From NCBI RefSeq assembly GCF_000830005.1, contig NZ_CP010407.1:5894001-5958000 (forward strand): DNA of 64,000 nucleotides. The letters are read 5' to 3'. Under the pieces are notes generated by a model that was given only the letters and a program-made list of their open reading frames with translations, ran no database searches and was not told the DNA's origin. Shown in pieces: positions 17,292 through 26,953 of the stretch (positions are counted from its first letter, which is position 1; each line of letters opens with the position of its first letter). The position numbers and the translations under genes were made by a program. The DNA comes from Streptomyces vietnamensis. GTDB lineage: Bacteria; Actinomycetota; Actinomycetes; Streptomycetales; Streptomycetaceae.

Positions 17292-20200
17292 GTGACGGTC
17301 CTGGTGTATCGTCCGGTGGCGGGGGACTGCGTCGAGAACGGGCTGACGCTGGGGAGCGAAGTGACGGGTCATCAGATTCCGAGGGGGGCGACGGGTGAAG
17401 CACGGCCGGAGGACCGACGATCCGACGCGGCGACACCGCCGCCGGCAAGCCTTCCACGCCCCGGCACCGGCCTCGCACGCCCGGTGCCGGACCAGGCGGC
17501 GCCACACCGGGTACCACGCGCCGCCACGCCGCGGGACCCCGGACGGGGCACCACGACCGGATCCGACGACACCGCCCCACCGCGCCGCGCAGCCGCAGCC
17601 GCAGCCGCCGGCACCACTGCGGGCCTGCCGGACCGTACCGTCGCCGGCACCCCTGCGGGCCTGCAAGACCTGCCGGACCTGCCGGACCGCGAGCCCTGCG
17701 AGGTCTGTGCGGGCGGTCGTCCGTCCGTCCCGCGTGCCGTACGGGACTCCGGCCGCCCGCACGACTGCGACGGGCACGCCCCCGGGCGGGGCGACGAGCC
17801 GACGGCGCGGTCGCACGACGCGGCCGGGTGCGGCGGAGCGGCACCGGAGGAGCCGGTGAGCGCGCCCGGGGCGGTCATCACCCGCCGCCCCCTCGGCGGC
17901 GGCTCCGACCACCCGGACCCCGGCCGCCCCCGCCTCGGCGGGGCCGTCGCCCAGATCGCCCTCGGGCTCGTCTGCGCGGGCTACACGACCGGCGCGTCGC
18001 TCGGCTGGGGATCCCCCCGACTGGCCCTCTTCATGGGCGACTTCGGGCTCAGCGCCGCCGCGCTCACCGCCGCGGTCTCCTGCTTCCTCTACGGCCGCGG
18101 GCACCGCGGCAGCGCCCGCCCGGCCTGGCTGCTCTTCGCCTTCTCCTCCTTCATGGCGGCCGCGGGGAACGCCGTGTGGGGCTGGTACGAGGTCGTGCTC
18201 CGCACCGAGGTGCCGGACTCCTCCGTCGCCGACCTCTGCTTCTTACTCTTCGCGCCGCCCGCCATCGTGGGCCTCCTCGTCCTCGCCAAGAAGCCCGTCA
18301 CCCGGGCCGGCTGGGTCTGTCTGGGGCTCGACGCCTGGCTCATCGGGGGCTCCCTGCTCACGCTCTCCTGGAGCCTCGCCCTCGCCCGCACCGCACACTT
18401 CGAGGGCGAGTCCGTCGCCCAGGCCGCCCTGTCGCTCGCGTACCCGCTGCTCGACATCGTGCTCGTCAGCATGGTCCTGGTCCTGCACTTCCGCCGCTCG
18501 CAGGCGAACCGCTCCGCGACCAACACCGCGATCGCCGCGCTCGCCCTGACCGTGCTGTGCGACGCCCTGTTCACCTCGCCGCTGCTCCGCGAGAACTACG
18601 CCTCGGGCCAGCTGCTCGACGCCGGCTGGTTCGCCGGCTCGCTGCTGCTCGCCTACGCGCCCTGGGGCGTGCGCCGACCGCCGGACAGCGGCGCGGCCAC
18701 CACGCGCGGCCCCCGGCTCCACAGCCGCCCGGTCGCCGGCTCGCTCGCCGCCCTCACCCCGTACCTCGCCGCGGCGGTCTGCACCCTCGGCATCCTGTAC
18801 AACGTCGTCGAGGGGCGCCGGCCCGACCGCGTCGTCGTCCTCACCGGCTGCACGGTCGTGCTCGCCCTCGTCGTGCGGCAGGGCATCATGCTCCTCGACA
18901 ACATCGCCCTCACCCACGAACTGGCCCAGAAGGAGAACCACTTCAGGTCGCTCGTGCAGGGCTCCAGCGACGTCATCATGATCGCCGCGCCCACCGGGAT
19001 ACTCCGCTACGTCAGCCCGGCCGCCTCCGGCGTGTACGGACGGGACGCCGACGAGCTCATCGGCTCCGAGCTCTCCTCCCTCATCCACCCCGAGGACCTC
19101 GGCGCCGTCGTCCACGAGGTGCGGCGCTTCCTGGCCGCCTCGCCCGCCGAGGAGCCCACCACCCGCATCGAGTGCCGCTTCCGCTCGGGCCGCGGCGACT
19201 GGCTCAACGTCGAGTCGACCGTCAACCGCCACCAGGGCGGCCTGATCTTCAACAGCCGGGACGTCACCGAACGCGTCCGCCTCCAGGCCCAGCTGCAGCA
19301 CAACGCCGAGCACGACCCGCTCACCGACCTGCCCAACCGGGCCCTCTTCACCCGACGGGTCCGGCAGGCGCTCAGCGGCCGCCGCTCCTCCGACCCCGGC
19401 ACCGCCGTGCTCTTCATCGACCTCGACGGCTTCAAGGGGGTCAACGACCGCCTCGGCCACCAGGCCGGCGACGACCTCCTCGTCCAGGCCGCCCGCCGCC
19501 TCCACGACTCCGTACGGGCCGGGGACACCGCCGCCCGGCTCGGCGGCGACGAGTTCGCCGCCCTCATCCTCGGCGACGGAGGCCGCGACCGCACGGCCCG
19601 CCGGAACCAGGTCCAGGAGATCGCCGACCGGCTCCGGCTCACGCTCTCCCAGCCGTACCGCGTGGACGGCGGAAACGAGGTGCGGGTCGCCGCCTCCATC
19701 GGCGTCGCCTTCGCCGAGCCCGGCATCGAGGCCGGCGACCTGCTGCGCAACGCCGACCTGGCCATGTACCGGGCCAAGGCCGCGGGCAAGGACCGCGTCG
19801 AGCTCTACGCCCCCCAGATGCAGGCCGAGGTCGTCCGCAGGACCGAGCTGGCCGCCCGGCTGCGCACCGCCCTCCACGACGGCGAGTTCGCCCTGCTCCA
19901 CCAGCCGGTCGTCGACCTCGCCACCGGCCGGATCTCCGCCGTCAGCGCCCAGGCCCGCTGGCGCTCCAGCCAGGGCATCCTCTTCACCCCGGCCGAGTAC
20001 CTCCGGGTCACCGACGACGGCGAGCGCACCGCCGAGCTCGGCCGCTGGCTCTTCGAGGAGGCCGTGGAGCAGGCCGCCGAGCGGGCGGGAATCGGCCACC
20101 GTACGCCCGTCTCCGTCCGGCTCTCCGCCCGCCGCCTCCTGGACCGCTCGCTGCCGCTCGGCTCCGTGGAGTCGCTGCTCACCCGGCACGGGCTGCCGTC

Positions 20201-20690
20201 CGGCTCGCTGATCGTCGAGCTCGCCGACAGCGACCCCCGGAGCTCGCTCGACGAGCTGGAACAGCGTCTGGTCACCCTGCGCCGCCTCGGCGTGCGGATC
20301 GCGCTCGACGGATTCGGCAGCGGACATGTGGCGATCAACGCCCTCCGGCGGCTCCCCGTCGACATACTGAAGCTGGACCGGGGACTCGTCGAAGGCGTGG
20401 TCGAGTCGGCCCGGCTCCGCAAGATCACCCGCGGGGTGCTCCGCATCGCCGGCGAGCTCGGCATGCAGACCGTCGCCGAGGGCGTCGACGTCCCGGAGCA
20501 GGTCGTCGCCCTGCGCGCGATGGGCTGCACGCACGCCCAGGGCATGGCCTTCTCGGGTCCGCTCGACGAGTACCGGCTGCGCAGGGCCCTCGTACGGGAC
20601 GAGTACCCGCTGCCCGGAGCGGTCCCCGTGCGTGTCGGAAACCGTCCCCCGATCCGCTCAAATAGTGAGACGCCTGTCCCACCCACTTGA
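17292..20690 (+). CDS. Membrane PAS-GGDEF-EAL protein (diguanylate cyclase, degenerate EAL), TTA-containing
   Basis: Up to 1132 residues. After a low-complexity Pro/Ala/Thr-rich N-terminus of about 190 residues come about ten membrane helices (residues 210-540), a PAS domain (FRSLVQGSSDVIMIAAPTG...), a GGDEF domain with intact LGGDEF and an I-site RAGD five residues before it, and an EAL domain. The EAL domain is degenerate: the EALLRW position reads SAQARW, DDFGTG reads LDGFGSG, and the ITES-type motif is altered. It should make c-di-GMP rather than degrade it. A TTA leucine codon at 18243-18245 predicts bldA control. A GTG at 17856 behind GGAGGAG is a credible shorter start. From memory it resembles the gene called cdgC upstream of ilvB, but I do not assign the symbol. 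Confidence 0.9.
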   Translation: MTVLVYRPVAGDCVENGLTLGSEVTGHQIPRGATGEARPEDRRSDAATPPPASLPRPGTGLARPVPDQAAPHRVPRAATPRDPGRGTTTGSDDTAPPRRAAAAAAAGTTAGLPDRTVAGTPAGLQDLPDLPDREPCEVCAGGRPSVPRAVRDSGRPHDCDGHAPGRGDEPTARSHDAAGCGGAAPEEPVSAPGAVITRRPLGGGSDHPDPGRPRLGGAVAQIALGLVCAGYTTGASLGWGSPRLALFMGDFGLSAAALTAAVSCFLYGRGHRGSARPAWLLFAFSSFMAAAGNAVWGWYEVVLRTEVPDSSVADLCFLLFAPPAIVGLLVLAKKPVTRAGWVCLGLDAWLIGGSLLTLSWSLALARTAHFEGESVAQAALSLAYPLLDIVLVSMVLVLHFRRSQANRSATNTAIAALALTVLCDALFTSPLLRENYASGQLLDAGWFAGSLLLAYAPWGVRRPPDSGAATTRGPRLHSRPVAGSLAALTPYLAAAVCTLGILYNVVEGRRPDRVVVLTGCTVVLALVVRQGIMLLDNIALTHELAQKENHFRSLVQGSSDVIMIAAPTGILRYVSPAASGVYGRDADELIGSELSSLIHPEDLGAVVHEVRRFLAASPAEEPTTRIECRFRSGRGDWLNVESTVNRHQGGLIFNSRDVTERVRLQAQLQHNAEHDPLTDLPNRALFTRRVRQALSGRRSSDPGTAVLFIDLDGFKGVNDRLGHQAGDDLLVQAARRLHDSVRAGDTAARLGGDEFAALILGDGGRDRTARRNQVQEIADRLRLTLSQPYRVDGGNEVRVAASIGVAFAEPGIEAGDLLRNADLAMYRAKAAGKDRVELYAPQMQAEVVRRTELAARLRTALHDGEFALLHQPVVDLATGRISAVSAQARWRSSQGILFTPAEYLRVTDDGERTAELGRWLFEEAVEQAAERAGIGHRTPVSVRLSARRLLDRSLPLGSVESLLTRHGLPSGSLIVELADSDPRSSLDELEQRLVTLRRLGVRIALDGFGSGHVAINALRRLPVDILKLDRGLVEGVVESARLRKITRGVLRIAGELGMQTVAEGVDVPEQVVALRAMGCTHAQGMAFSGPLDEYRLRRALVRDEYPLPGAVPVRVGNRPPIRSNSETPVPPT
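17395..17859 (+). other. Uncertain 154-codon Arg/Pro-rich open frame overlapping the GGDEF gene N-terminus
   Basis: A GTG-started frame preceded by GAGGGGGG that ends in TGA overlapping the internal GTG at 17856 of the GGDEF/EAL gene (GTGA). Its product would be very basic, with repeated PAPLRAC and CRT units, and resembles no family I know. Third-position G/C is high in both this frame and the overlapping one, so composition does not decide. Either this is a coupled small gene and the GGDEF protein starts at 17856, or it is a shadow of a low-complexity N-terminus. Confidence 0.3.
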
Positions 20691-20723
20691 CAGTGGTGAG
20701 GGCGGAGAGGGAGGGTCAGTGAC

Positions 20724-20765
20724 ATGCGCACCCGAATTCTCGTACTTGGAAAGCGCGTCGGCTGA
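20724..20765 (+). CDS. ilvB leader peptide
   Basis: A 13-codon reading frame, MRTRILVLGKRVG, with GGAGGG upstream and a run of Ile-Leu-Val-Leu codons followed by Val. These are the three end products of the pathway encoded downstream. Starvation for their charged tRNAs should stall the ribosome here and change the folding of the following RNA. Peptides of this sequence type are known in front of actinobacterial ilvB genes. Confidence 0.88.
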   Translation: MRTRILVLGKRVG

Positions 20766-20842
20766 GGCAGGCCCCAGAGAAGGCCCGCCTGAAACGCACC
20801 CGACGCGCTCCCCTCGCTTGCCTCACGGCACGAGGGGTTTTT
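20753..20842 (+). promoter_or_regulatory. ilvBNC transcription attenuator
   Basis: Mutually exclusive structures can be drawn. (1) A 10-bp stem AGCGCGTCGG (20752-20761) / complement (20800-20809) covering the leader-peptide end. (2) TGAGGCA (20763-20769) pairing with TGCCTCA (20819-20825), an antiterminator. (3) The terminator: CCCCTCG (20810-20816) plus TGCC (20819-20822) pairing with GGCA and CGAGGGG (20827-20837), followed by six U residues. Pairing (2) uses the loop side of (3), so ribosome stalling on the leader peptide would switch the terminator off. Confidence 0.85.
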
Positions 20843-20912
20843 TGTTGCACCGGCTCACGCCAAAATCGTCCTAAACCCTCGCAAAAACCCTCTGCCTCGA
20901 GAAGAGATGCTG

Positions 20913-22757
20913 ATGACCGAGCAGGCCACCGGGCACCATCCGCAGCCGCGGCCCCGTAGCGGCGCGCAGCCCGCCACCACCGTCGAGCACGTCACGGGTG
21001 CGCAGTCCCTCATCCGTTCTCTCGAGGAAGTGGGCGCCGACACCGTCTTCGGCATCCCCGGCGGCGCGATCCTCCCCGCCTACGACCCGATGATGGACTC
21101 GCAGCGGGTGCGTCACATCCTCGTCCGCCACGAGCAGGGGGCCGGCCACGCCGCCACCGGTTACGCCCAGGCCACCGGCAAGGTCGGCGTCTGCATGGCG
21201 ACCTCCGGTCCCGGCGCGACCAACCTGGTCACCCCGATCGCCGACGCGCACATGGACTCGGTCCCGCTCGTCGCGATCACCGGCCAGGTCGCCTCGAAGG
21301 CGATCGGCACGGACGCCTTCCAGGAGGCGGACATCTGCGGCATCACGATGCCGATCACCAAGCACAACTTCCTCGTCACCAAGGCCGAGGACATCCCGCG
21401 GACGATCGCCGAGGCCTTCCACATCGCCTCCACCGGCCGCCCGGGCCCGGTCCTGGTCGACATCGCCAAGGACGCCCTGCAGGCGAAGACCACGTTCAGC
21501 TGGCCGCCGCAGACGGACCTGCCCGGCTACCGCCCGGTCACCAAGCCGCACGCCAAGCAGATCCGCGAGGCCGCCAAGCTGATCAGCGCCGCCAAGCGGC
21601 CCGTCCTGTACGTCGGCGGCGGCGTCATCAAGTCCGGCGCCACCGCCGAGCTGAAGATCCTCGCCGAGCTCACCGGCGCCCCGGTCACCACGACCCTGAT
21701 GGCGCTCGGCGCGTTCCCCGACAGCCACCCGCTGCACGTCGGCATGCCCGGCATGCACGGTGCCGTCACCGCCGTCACCGCGCTGCAGAAGGCCGACCTG
21801 ATCGTCGCCCTCGGCGCCCGCTTCGACGACCGCGTCACCGGCAAGCTCGACAGCTTCGCCCCGTACGCCAAGATCGTCCACGCGGACATCGACCCGGCCG
21901 AGATCGGCAAGAACCGCGCCGCCGACGTCCCGATCGTCGGTGACGCCCGCGAGGTCATCGCCGACCTGGTCCAGGCCGTCCAGGCCGAGCACAGCGAGGG
22001 CAACAAGGGCGACTACACCGCCTGGTGGAGCGACCTGAGCCGCTGGCGCGAGACCTACCCGCTCGGCTACGACCTGCCGGAGGACGGCAGCCTCTCGCCG
22101 CAGCAGGTCATCCAGCGCGTCGGCCAGCTCGCCCCCGAGGGCACGATCTTCGCGGCGGGCGTCGGCCAGCACCAGATGTGGGCCGCCCACTTCATCGACT
22201 ACGAGCAGCCGGCCACCTGGCTGAACTCCGGCGGCGCCGGGACGATGGGCTACGCGGTCCCCGCCGCGATGGGCGCCAAGGCCGGCATGCCGGACCGCAC
22301 CGTCTGGGCGATCGACGGCGACGGCTGCTTCCAGATGACCAACCAGGAGCTCACCACCTGTGCCCTGAACAACATCCCGATCAAGGTCGCCATCATCAAC
22401 AACGGCGCCCTGGGCATGGTCCGTCAGTGGCAGACGCTCTTCTACAACCAGCGCTACTCGAACACCGTCCTGCACTCCGGCCCGGACGACATCCAGGCGA
22501 ACAAGGGCACCCGCGTCCCCGACTTCGTCAAGCTCTCCGAGGCCATGGGCTGTGTCGCCCTGCGCTGTGAGGACCCGGCCGACCTGGACAAGGTCATCGC
22601 CGAGGCCAACGCCATCAACGACCGCCCGGTCGTGATCGACTTCATCGTCCACGAGGACGCCCAGGTCTGGCCGATGGTCGCCGCCGGCACCTCGAACGAC
22701 GAGGTCATGGCCGCGCGGGGCGTCCGCCCCGACTTCGGCGACGGCGAAGACGACTGA
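20913..22757 (+). CDS. ilvB: Acetolactate synthase large (catalytic) subunit
   Basis: A 614-residue ThDP-dependent enzyme making 2-acetolactate or 2-aceto-2-hydroxybutyrate, the first common step to Val, Leu and Ile. ATG 20913 is preferred over 20907 because GAAGAG is at proper distance only for the former. Motifs are [13 protein letters not shown], the ThDP-activating glutamate Glu74 in [13 protein letters not shown], the FAD-binding middle domain, and the ThDP/Mg motif [14 protein letters not shown]...INNG near the C-terminus. The leader attenuator lies directly upstream. ilvN follows after 31 nt. Confidence 0.97.
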   Translation: MTEQATGHHPQPRPRSGAQPATTVEHVTGAQSLIRSLEEVGADTVFGIPGGAILPAYDPMMDSQRVRHILVRHEQGAGHAATGYAQATGKVGVCMATSGPGATNLVTPIADAHMDSVPLVAITGQVASKAIGTDAFQEADICGITMPITKHNFLVTKAEDIPRTIAEAFHIASTGRPGPVLVDIAKDALQAKTTFSWPPQTDLPGYRPVTKPHAKQIREAAKLISAAKRPVLYVGGGVIKSGATAELKILAELTGAPVTTTLMALGAFPDSHPLHVGMPGMHGAVTAVTALQKADLIVALGARFDDRVTGKLDSFAPYAKIVHADIDPAEIGKNRAADVPIVGDAREVIADLVQAVQAEHSEGNKGDYTAWWSDLSRWRETYPLGYDLPEDGSLSPQQVIQRVGQLAPEGTIFAAGVGQHQMWAAHFIDYEQPATWLNSGGAGTMGYAVPAAMGAKAGMPDRTVWAIDGDGCFQMTNQELTTCALNNIPIKVAIINNGALGMVRQWQTLFYNQRYSNTVLHSGPDDIQANKGTRVPDFVKLSEAMGCVALRCEDPADLDKVIAEANAINDRPVVIDFIVHEDAQVWPMVAAGTSNDEVMAARGVRPDFGDGEDD

Positions 22758-22788
22758 GCGCGCAGAGCGAAAAGGAAGAGACCCAGAC

Positions 22789-23316
22789 ATGTCCACCAAG
22801 CACACGCTCTCCGTTCTCGTCGAGAACACGCCCGGCATCCTCGCCCGGATCGCCGCCCTGTTCTCCCGCCGCGGCTTCAACATCGACTCGCTCGCCGTGG
22901 GCGTCACCGAACACCCCGACATCTCCCGCATCACCATCGTGGTCAATGTCGAGGACCTGCCCCTGGAGCAGGTGACCAAGCAGCTCAACAAGCTGGTCAA
23001 CGTCCTGAAGATCGTCGAACTCGAGCCCAGCGCTGCGATCCAGCGCGAGCTCGTCCTGGTGAAGGTCCGCGCCGACAACGAGACCCGCTCCCAGATCGTC
23101 GAGATCGTGCAGCTGTTCCGCGCCAAGACCGTGGACGTCTCGCCCGAGGCGGTCACCATCGAGGCCACCGGTTCGAGTGACAAGCTGGACGCCATGCTCA
23201 AGATGCTGGAGCAGTTCGGCGTCAAGGAGCTCGTGCAGTCCGGCACGATCGCCATAGGGCGCGGTGCCCGGTCCATCACGGACCGGTCCCTGCGGGCCCT
23301 CGACCGCAGTGCCTGA
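22789..23316 (+). CDS. ilvN: Acetolactate synthase small (regulatory) subunit
   Basis: A 175-residue ACT-domain regulatory subunit that activates IlvB and gives valine feedback inhibition. The N-terminal ACT domain (TLSVLVENTPGILARIAALFSRRGFNIDSL) and the C-terminal regulatory domain (RELVLVKVRAD onward) are both present at normal length. It is co-transcribed behind ilvB with an AAGGAAGAG ribosome site, and is followed by a short hairpin before ilvC. Confidence 0.97.
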   Translation: MSTKHTLSVLVENTPGILARIAALFSRRGFNIDSLAVGVTEHPDISRITIVVNVEDLPLEQVTKQLNKLVNVLKIVELEPSAAIQRELVLVKVRADNETRSQIVEIVQLFRAKTVDVSPEAVTIEATGSSDKLDAMLKMLEQFGVKELVQSGTIAIGRGARSITDRSLRALDRSA

Positions 23317-24456
<1,140 letters not shown>

Positions 24457-24464
24457 GCCTTCGG

Positions 24465-24497
24465 GCGAGGGGCCGGACACCGTGTCCGGCCCCTCGC
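24465..24497 (+). terminator. Strong hairpin terminator after ilvC
   Basis: A near-perfect palindrome: GCGAGGGGCCGGACAC (24465-24480) and its complement at 24482-24497, 8 nt after the ilvC stop. No U-tract. A second smaller dyad GTTGGAC/GTCCAAC (24504-24522) follows and may be an operator for the serA upstream region. Confidence 0.85.
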
Positions 24498-24692
24498 CGC
24501 ATCGTTGGACACCCCGTCCAACCACGGACGGGTGATCCTTCCAACGAGGCGCATGAACAGCGCCGATGCACCACTACACTTCTCAACAACATCGCGTCTG
24601 GCCCACAGCGTCGTGCGCTTTCACGCGGCAAGCCCCCTCCACCGCCTGCGGCCGTCGGGACGGCCGTCCGCACTGCCTCTGTGAGGACTCAC

Positions 24693-26282
24693 GTGAGCTC
24701 GAAACCTGTCGTACTCATCGCTGAAGAGCTGTCGCCCGCCACCGTCGACGCCCTGGGCCCGGACTTCGAGATCCGGCACTGCAACGGCGCCGACCGCGCC
24801 GAGCTGCTCCCCGCCATCGCCGATGTGGACGCGATCCTGGTCCGCTCCGCGACCAAGGTCGACGCCGAGGCCATCGCCGCGGCGAACAAGCTGCGGGTCG
24901 TCGCCCGCGCCGGTGTGGGTCTGGACAACGTCGACGTCTCCGCCGCCACCAAGGCCGGCGTGATGGTCGTGAACGCCCCGACCTCGAACATCGTCACCGC
25001 CGCCGAACTCGCGTGCGGTCTGCTCGTCGCCACCGCGCGCAACATCCCGCAGGCCAACACCGCCCTGAAGAACGGCGAGTGGAAGCGCTCGAAGTACACG
25101 GGCGTCGAGCTCAGCGAGAAGACCCTCGGCGTCGTCGGCCTCGGCCGCATCGGCGTCCTGGTCGCCCAGCGCATGTCCGCCTTCGGCATGAAGATCGTCG
25201 CGTACGACCCCTACGTGCAGCCGGCCCGCGCCGCCCAGATGGGCGTGAAGCTCCTCGCCCTGGACGAGCTCCTCGAGGTCGCCGACTTCATCACCGTCCA
25301 CCTGCCGAAGACCCCGGAGACCATCGGTCTCATCGGCGACGAGGCCCTGCACAAGGTCAAGCCCTCGGTCCGCATCGTCAACGCCGCGCGCGGCGGGATC
25401 GTGGACGAGGCCGCGCTGTACTCGGCCATCAAGGAGGGCCGGGTCGCCGGCGCGGGCCTCGACGTGTACGCGAAGGAGCCCTGCACGGACTCCCCGCTCT
25501 TCGAGCTCGACCAGGTCGTCTGCACCCCGCACCTCGGCGCCTCCACGGACGAGGCCCAGGAGAAGGCCGGCATCGCCGTCGCCAAGTCGGTGCGCCTGGC
25601 GCTCGCGGGCGAGCTGGTCCCGGACGCGGTCAACGTCCAGGGCGGCGTCATCGCCGAGGACGTGAAGCCGGGCCTGCCGCTCGCCGAGAAGCTCGGCCGG
25701 ATCTTCACCGCCCTCGCGGGCGAGGTCGCGGCCCGCCTCGACGTCGAGGTGTACGGCGAGATCACCCAGCACGACGTGAAGGTGCTCGAACTCTCCGCGC
25801 TCAAGGGCGTGTTCGAGGACGTGGTCGACGAGACCGTGTCGTACGTCAACGCCCCGCTGTTCGCGCAGGAGCGCGGTGTCGAGGTGCGCCTGACGACGAG
25901 CTCCGAGTCGCCCGACCACCGCAACATGGTCACCGTGCGCGGCACGCTCTCCGACGGCCAGGAGGTCTCGGTCTCCGGCACGCTCGCGGGCCCGAAGCAC
26001 CTGCAGAAGATCGTCGCGGTCGGCGACTACGACGTGGACGTGGCGCTCGCCGACCACATGGTCGTGCTGCGCTACGAGGACCGCCCGGGCGTCGTCGGCA
26101 CGGTGGGCCGGATCCTCGGCGAGGCCGGTCTGAACATCGCGGGCATGCAGGTGGCGCGCGCGGAGGAGGGCGGCGAGGCGCTCGTCGTCCTCACCGTGGA
26201 CGACACGGTCCCGGCCGCGGTGCTCACGGAGATCGCGGAGGAGATCGGCGCCACCTCGGCCCGCTCGGTCAACCTGATCTGA
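24693..26282 (+). CDS. serA: D-3-phosphoglycerate dehydrogenase
   Basis: A 529-residue NAD-dependent enzyme making 3-phosphohydroxypyruvate, the first step of serine synthesis. In order: split substrate domain, Rossmann domain with VVGLGRIGVLVAQR, catalytic parts NAARGGIVDEAALY (Arg), VYAKEP (Glu) and CTPHLGAST (His), an intervening ASB-type domain, and a C-terminal ACT domain (YEDRPGVVGTVGRILGEAG), the serine sensor of actinobacterial enzymes. GTG 24693 follows GAGG by about 6 nt; GTG 24681 is the alternative. About 236 nt separate it from ilvC, holding a terminator and a weak TACACT -10 (24575-24580), so it is likely transcribed separately. Confidence 0.96.
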   Translation: MSSKPVVLIAEELSPATVDALGPDFEIRHCNGADRAELLPAIADVDAILVRSATKVDAEAIAAANKLRVVARAGVGLDNVDVSAATKAGVMVVNAPTSNIVTAAELACGLLVATARNIPQANTALKNGEWKRSKYTGVELSEKTLGVVGLGRIGVLVAQRMSAFGMKIVAYDPYVQPARAAQMGVKLLALDELLEVADFITVHLPKTPETIGLIGDEALHKVKPSVRIVNAARGGIVDEAALYSAIKEGRVAGAGLDVYAKEPCTDSPLFELDQVVCTPHLGASTDEAQEKAGIAVAKSVRLALAGELVPDAVNVQGGVIAEDVKPGLPLAEKLGRIFTALAGEVAARLDVEVYGEITQHDVKVLELSALKGVFEDVVDETVSYVNAPLFAQERGVEVRLTTSSESPDHRNMVTVRGTLSDGQEVSVSGTLAGPKHLQKIVAVGDYDVDVALADHMVVLRYEDRPGVVGTVGRILGEAGLNIAGMQVARAEEGGEALVVLTVDDTVPAAVLTEIAEEIGATSARSVNLI

Positions 26283-26299
26283 CGCCCCCGGCACTTCCC

Positions 26300-26350
26300 G
26301 TACCCGGTCGCTAGACACTCGTCTTACACAAGTGTCTAGCGACCGGGTAC
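26300..26350. promoter_or_regulatory. 20-bp perfect palindromic operator before the TetR gene
   Basis: GTACCCGGTCGCTAGACACT (26300-26319) is repeated in perfect inverse orientation at 26331-26350 around an 11-nt spacer. The right arm runs into a -10 element TACAGT (26348-26353) that sits 6 nt before the TetR start codon, so a bound repressor would cover the promoter. The same dyad could also serve as the serA terminator, which ends 17 nt earlier. Confidence 0.85.
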
Positions 26351-26359
26351 AGTGCTGTC

Positions 26360-26938
26360 ATGGGACACAAGGAAGACCTCCTCGAAGGCGCCAAGCGCTG
26401 CCTCCTGGAGAAGGGGTACGGGCGCACCACGGCGCGCGACATCGTCGCCGCCTCGGGCACCAACCTCGCCTCCATCGGCTACCACTACGGCTCCAAGGAC
26501 GCCCTGCTCCAGCAGGCCTTCCTGGCCCTCACCGAGGAGTGGGGCGAGCAGGCCGGGGCGGCGGGCACGGCGGGCGCCGAGGCGCTGCCGGCCGATCCGT
26601 ACGAGCGGTTCCGCGCCGTCTGGGAGCAGGTCATCGCCGCGGCCGGGGCGAGCCGCCCGGTCTGGAAGCTCCAGACCGAGGTGGTCACCCGCATCGACGA
26701 CGACGAGAAGCTCCGCGAGGCCATCAAGGAACCCCAGCGGGAGGGCCGCCTCGGGATGGCCGAGGGCTTCCTCGGCATCGACCCGGAGGCCGACCCGGAG
26801 AAGGCCCGGGTGGCGGGACTCCTCTGCCAGGCCCTGGCGACCGGCGTGATGATCCAGTGGATGGTGGACCCGGAGACGGCGCCGAGCGCGGACGACCTGA
26901 CGGAGGGGCTCAAGGTGCTGATGGGGGAGCGGGGCTGA
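26360..26938 (+). CDS. TetR-family transcriptional regulator
   Basis: A 192-residue TetR repressor. The N-terminal HTH is GRTTARDIVAASGTNLASIGYHYGSKDALL, followed by a helical ligand domain of normal length. No Shine-Dalgarno is seen; the ATG lies 6 nt after TACAGT, so the mRNA is probably leaderless. The large palindrome covering the promoter implies autoregulation. No exporter or enzyme gene lies immediately beside it: serA is upstream, and a convergent membrane gene of the CHAT cassette is downstream. Its regulon and ligand are therefore unknown. Confidence 0.92.
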   Translation: MGHKEDLLEGAKRCLLEKGYGRTTARDIVAASGTNLASIGYHYGSKDALLQQAFLALTEEWGEQAGAAGTAGAEALPADPYERFRAVWEQVIAAAGASRPVWKLQTEVVTRIDDDEKLREAIKEPQREGRLGMAEGFLGIDPEADPEKARVAGLLCQALATGVMIQWMVDPETAPSADDLTEGLKVLMGERG

Positions 26939-26953
26939 CCTGCCCGTCGGGCC

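Noticed and set aside
20685..20690. TTGACA as the -35 of an ilvB promoter
   Set aside because: It overlaps the stop codon of the upstream gene and no TANNNT lies 16-18 nt downstream; the ilvB promoter is left uncalled.
24504..24522. GTTGGAC/GTCCAAC dyad as a serA operator
   Set aside because: It follows directly on the ilvC terminator and may be part of it; no promoter elements are clearly positioned around it.
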